The notes beneath the pieces were generated by a model that did no database searches, was not told where the DNA came from, and worked only from the letters and a program-made list of their open reading frames with translations. Source: Monarcha castaneiventris obscurior (taxonomy: Eukaryota; Chordata; Aves; Passeriformes; Monarchidae). Taken from it: 64,000 nucleotides of DNA. Positions 1 through 64,000 of this stretch are shown here, piece by piece. Each line of letters opens with the position of its first letter. The first letter of the stretch is position 1. Both the position numbers and the translations under genes were made by a program. The DNA lies in NCBI GenBank assembly GCA_026261815.1, contig JAMPIT010000510.1, forward strand, positions 19,998,001-20,062,000, written 5' to 3'.

Positions 1-1739
1 AAGCTGAGATCCTCACATAGGTTGGATATGTCTCCTCTTGAAATCAATGGACTCTCTACAACTAAATATCTTGACTGAAGTGTTACAACTAGCTTCTCTC
101 AGACCTAGATATGAAACCTGAATCTACTTTTCAGACAGTAAAAGAGAAAAGAAGACTTTCATTAAAATAAATGATTGACTTGAGTCATACAGACATGCAC
201 ATTGTTAGGCAAAACAATGGAAGTTGGTATTATTATGTGGTGATCTGCAGGTTGTAGATCTGATTCAGCAGAGCATTCACTGGATCATTCATTTCGTCTC
301 ATGTATACTGTGCTAAGAAATTTTTTGAACAGTTTTTTTTAATTAATCCAAACCACTTCCATATGTAACAACATTATCTATTCACGATCCCAAGGGTATT
401 TCTGTTTAAATCATTTTAAACACCAGTAGCTCTGGCTCAATTCACTGTATTTTAACAAAGGGTCTATGACAAGACTCATTAAGAAAACAAACCATACATA
501 CATGAACAGTGGGAGTTCATGTTACAGCCAGGAATTACTTTTGCTCCAAAAGTGTTGTCTTGTTATACAAAATCTTTACATTTATGGCTCCATGTGGAAA
601 ACTAAGGGGTGAGTGTGACACTGATGACAGCCATTTATACATAATTTTCTGTTTCTCCAGTGTTAGAGCTTATTGATTACACATATAGATCCAAAACTTC
701 TGAACTAAAAAATCCCCAAACGTTTAAATTTTTTTTTTTAAATTTTTTAATTTAAAATTGGGTTTCATCAAACATTAGAACAAGAAGTCCAGAGTGGTGA
801 TGGAATCTTGGAGATACACAGAACCATACTGAAAATGGTCTTGGGCAACCTTCTGACCTTGCTTTATATAGGGCATTAGACTACATGACCTCCAAAGGCT
901 TTTTCAGCTGCACCTCTTCTGTGGTTCTATAAAATACAGATACAGTGAAATGCCTAAACCCATAAGTCCTTTGACCAAATTTTAGTGCTCCTCTAATAGC
1001 AGTAAGAGTTTTCTGTGAATACATACCGAAAGCTGTGAATCATTTTGATCAAGTCCATCATCCTAATGAATCTCAGTGGCATCCTTCTACTAACATCATG
1101 TTAACCTTCTTGCAATTTTAAAATACGCTTTACACTGTATTTTAGACTTTGAATAAAAATGTTTTGCTTCAGGAATCTGTGTGTGAGCAACAATTAGTAC
1201 TTTCTATGTTGATTTTCTGTTATCTTTAAAAACATTCACTTGATAGCAGGATATCTGATTCTTGAGTGCTTATCTAATCTACTTACTCTTCCTCTTCCTA
1301 AAATCACAGCTGTGCTTAGGCTACTGTAATACTTTGTCCCAGGATGTATTCTGAGGTCATAGAGAAATGGCCAGTGCAAGATGATGCAACCTTTATTTCT
1401 GTGACAGACTCTTAGCCAAAATGTTTGTCCTTTAGACTAAATGGCGGCACCACTGTAGACAACTGGGATCTTCACAGACAGAGTTGCAATTTTCAGCAAC
1501 TCTCAAATACTACAGAGCCCTGTCAGATTCTTATCAATTTTAATATATAGAATAGTATTCTCTAAAGTGGTTTACAAATATTAGCAATCTTATTTGAAAG
1601 GAAAGGACAAGCCTCTGGTAAACAGAATCTCAGACTGTAAATCAAATCCTTTCCTAAAGATTGAGGAATATCATATAACATGGGTGGTTCAAGCAGAAAT
1701 ATTTTTCAGAATTTTGATTTCTGGAATTCCGTGAAACAG
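1..1739 (+). other. FLT1: FLT1 intron 8 (3' part)
   Basis: Non-coding, AT-rich. No frame resembling the preceding exon (end of the Ig domain 4 N-terminal half) was found, so that exon lies upstream of the window. The intron contains a degenerate CR1 3' end near 797-936 and A/T runs at 720-760. The acceptor at 1738-1739 has an unusually poor pyrimidine tract, but an in-frame TGA just upstream excludes an earlier start of the exon in this frame. Confidence 0.8.
797..936 (+). repeat. Degenerate CR1 LINE 3' end
   Basis: The stretch reads like the 3' untranslated end of bird CR1 elements: a 'cttgggcaaccttctgacc' segment, then 'ttagactacatgacctccaaaggc', then a TGTGGTTCTAT-like terminus. It is heavily diverged and lacks any coding part, so it is an old 5'-truncated copy in the sense orientation. 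The boundaries are approximate. Confidence 0.6.
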
Positions 1740-62702
<60,963 letters not shown>

Positions 62703-64000
62703 GTACGTTAACTCTGCACCCCAGGAGCTTGACAGGAGTGGGGACTGCAGCTTGGGGAAAACATCCATTACCTTCAATGATCTTTTGCCAGGTGTTTCAG
62801 AAAGACCTAAATCAGTCAGAAGTGAGGTGTGTGGGTAGAGGCAGAGGGATTATCATGCCCCTGTGAACTAGAAATTTTGGTGGTTGTAAGAGCACTGAAA
62901 GCTCATTTGCCAAGCTGAAAGCCTTAAAGGATATCACAGCTGCCTGAGAACTTTACCACTGACTTCTGCCATGGCCAAAACCTAGGCTTCCCTCTTTTCC
63001 CTGTAGAAACCTTTGGTAGAGGATGCAGAGCAGCACAAGCAGAGCCGTCACAATGCTTTGTCTGACGGACGGCACAAGCCAGGAAAATTGGGCAATTTTT
63101 AAAGCATTTTAATTGAATGTGGAACCCTGTGGGATAACACAGAGCTGTTATCCTGGGTCATCAGCTGCCCAAGACCAAGGCACCACCTCCTGTGCCACAG
63201 ACAGCATTCAAGACACTGAGTGCCATGAGCTGGGTGCTCTCACAAAAGCTTACTCCTCTTGTGGGAGCAAGGGAGCCAAACCCACAGTTTGCATGTCTCA
63301 GATTCTGTCACCTCCATTTCCAGCCCGAGTCCAGGAGCTCCCCCCAGCCCAGGAGGGATCCAGCACCCCACCCACCCAGGCTACTGGACATAGCAGGCAA
63401 AAAAGCATCTGCACTGATGCCACAGGATGAACTAGAGCATGCAATCTGAAATTAAAACCCAGTGAAGCCTTTTTTTTTCCTTTCTTTCATGTGGAAAAGG
63501 CAGGATACAAGATGTACACTGAGTGGAACAACAATGACCGTCAGAATAGAAGAATCTTAATTGAGTTCAACACAGAGGCTGACAAAAGAGGCGAACAGCA
63601 GAGGAAACAATACTATACAATTCTCAGGACAATCAATCATTTATTAGTTTAAATACATGTTGTTGGTCAGCCTGCCAACTCTTGTGATTTTATGGTCAGC
63701 CTCATAATACCTGCTATTTTTTTCTTAAAGCACCAGCTCCTTGAACCTGGTGACTCTGTGACTCTATGAAAGGTCTTTTTTTTTTCCTTTCATTTTCCTT
63801 TTTCCTGATGTTTTTTTGTCTACAGAAAAAAAAAAAAAAAAAGACCAACAATACAATTAGGCTGCATCTGAAAAACACAGAAAACAGAAAAACACTGCAT
63901 ATGTACTGTGATCTGATTTAATTAAACAATGATTTCAATTTTTTCAAGGTGATTTTGAGCATTTGGGGTTTGTTAATATTGCGCTCACTAGAATTTGGAA
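62703..64000 (+). other. FLT1: FLT1 intron 24 (5' part)
   Basis: Non-coding to the window end. It contains a 17-A run at 63826-63842 preceded by a T-rich tract. Sequence near 63735-63772 ('cctggtgactctgtgactctatga') vaguely resembles a CR1 terminus but is too short to call. No kinase exon was found here. Confidence 0.85.
63826..63842 (+). repeat. Poly(A) tract, 17 bases
   Basis: An uninterrupted run of A directly after 'tttttttgtctacag'. The preceding pyrimidine-AG looks like a splice acceptor, but no open coding frame follows. Confidence 0.95.

Noticed and set aside
62703..64000. Search for the next kinase exon (SPYPG segment)
   Set aside because: No frame with that segment was found; the exon must lie beyond the window.

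Overview
This window is vertebrate, almost certainly avian, genomic DNA. It holds the middle of one large plus-strand gene: FLT1 (VEGFR-1), the receptor tyrosine kinase for VEGF-A, VEGF-B and PlGF. The avian call rests on several CR1 LINE copies whose 3' ends read like bird CR1 (for example 50930-51350 and 41706-42280). It also rests on compact vertebrate-style exons with GT-AG introns, and on protein sequence close to but distinct from mammalian FLT1. I cannot name the species.

Sixteen coding exons were placed by reading frame, splice phase and recalled human FLT1 protein. By human convention they are exons 9-24. Together they give 2165 coding bases, or 721 complete codons plus one split base at each end. 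Exon 9 (1740-1909) ends Ig domain 4. Exons 10-12 (2320-26173) make Ig domain 5. Exon 13 (33429-33719) makes Ig domain 6. Exons 14-15 (38488-40645) make Ig domain 7. Exon 16 (46829-46935) holds the membrane span and exon 17 (50198-50336) the juxtamembrane segment. Exons 18-24 (55237-62702) hold the kinase from the glycine loop through the catalytic and activation loops to helix F, with a kinase insert in exon 21. The first exons (signal peptide, Ig domains 1-3) and the end of the kinase with the C-terminal tail lie outside the window. Every splice junction keeps frame.

The most informative feature is alternative: the reading frame runs from exon 13 through its donor site for 31 residues to a stop at 33812-33814. 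The tail is nearly the same as the intron-13-encoded tail of human soluble FLT1 (sFlt-1). The locus can therefore encode both a membrane kinase and a secreted VEGF trap, chosen by splicing versus intronic polyadenylation. Several AATAAA motifs sit in the AT-rich sequence downstream.

The rest is intron. It holds bird CR1 fragments in both orientations, one much older CR1/L3-type LINE relic (about 8470-9585), a short palindromic MITE-like relic in intron 13, microsatellites and a few hairpins. I see no second protein gene, RNA gene, CRISPR array or prokaryote-type system. The many other open frames lack homology, splice support or family motifs.
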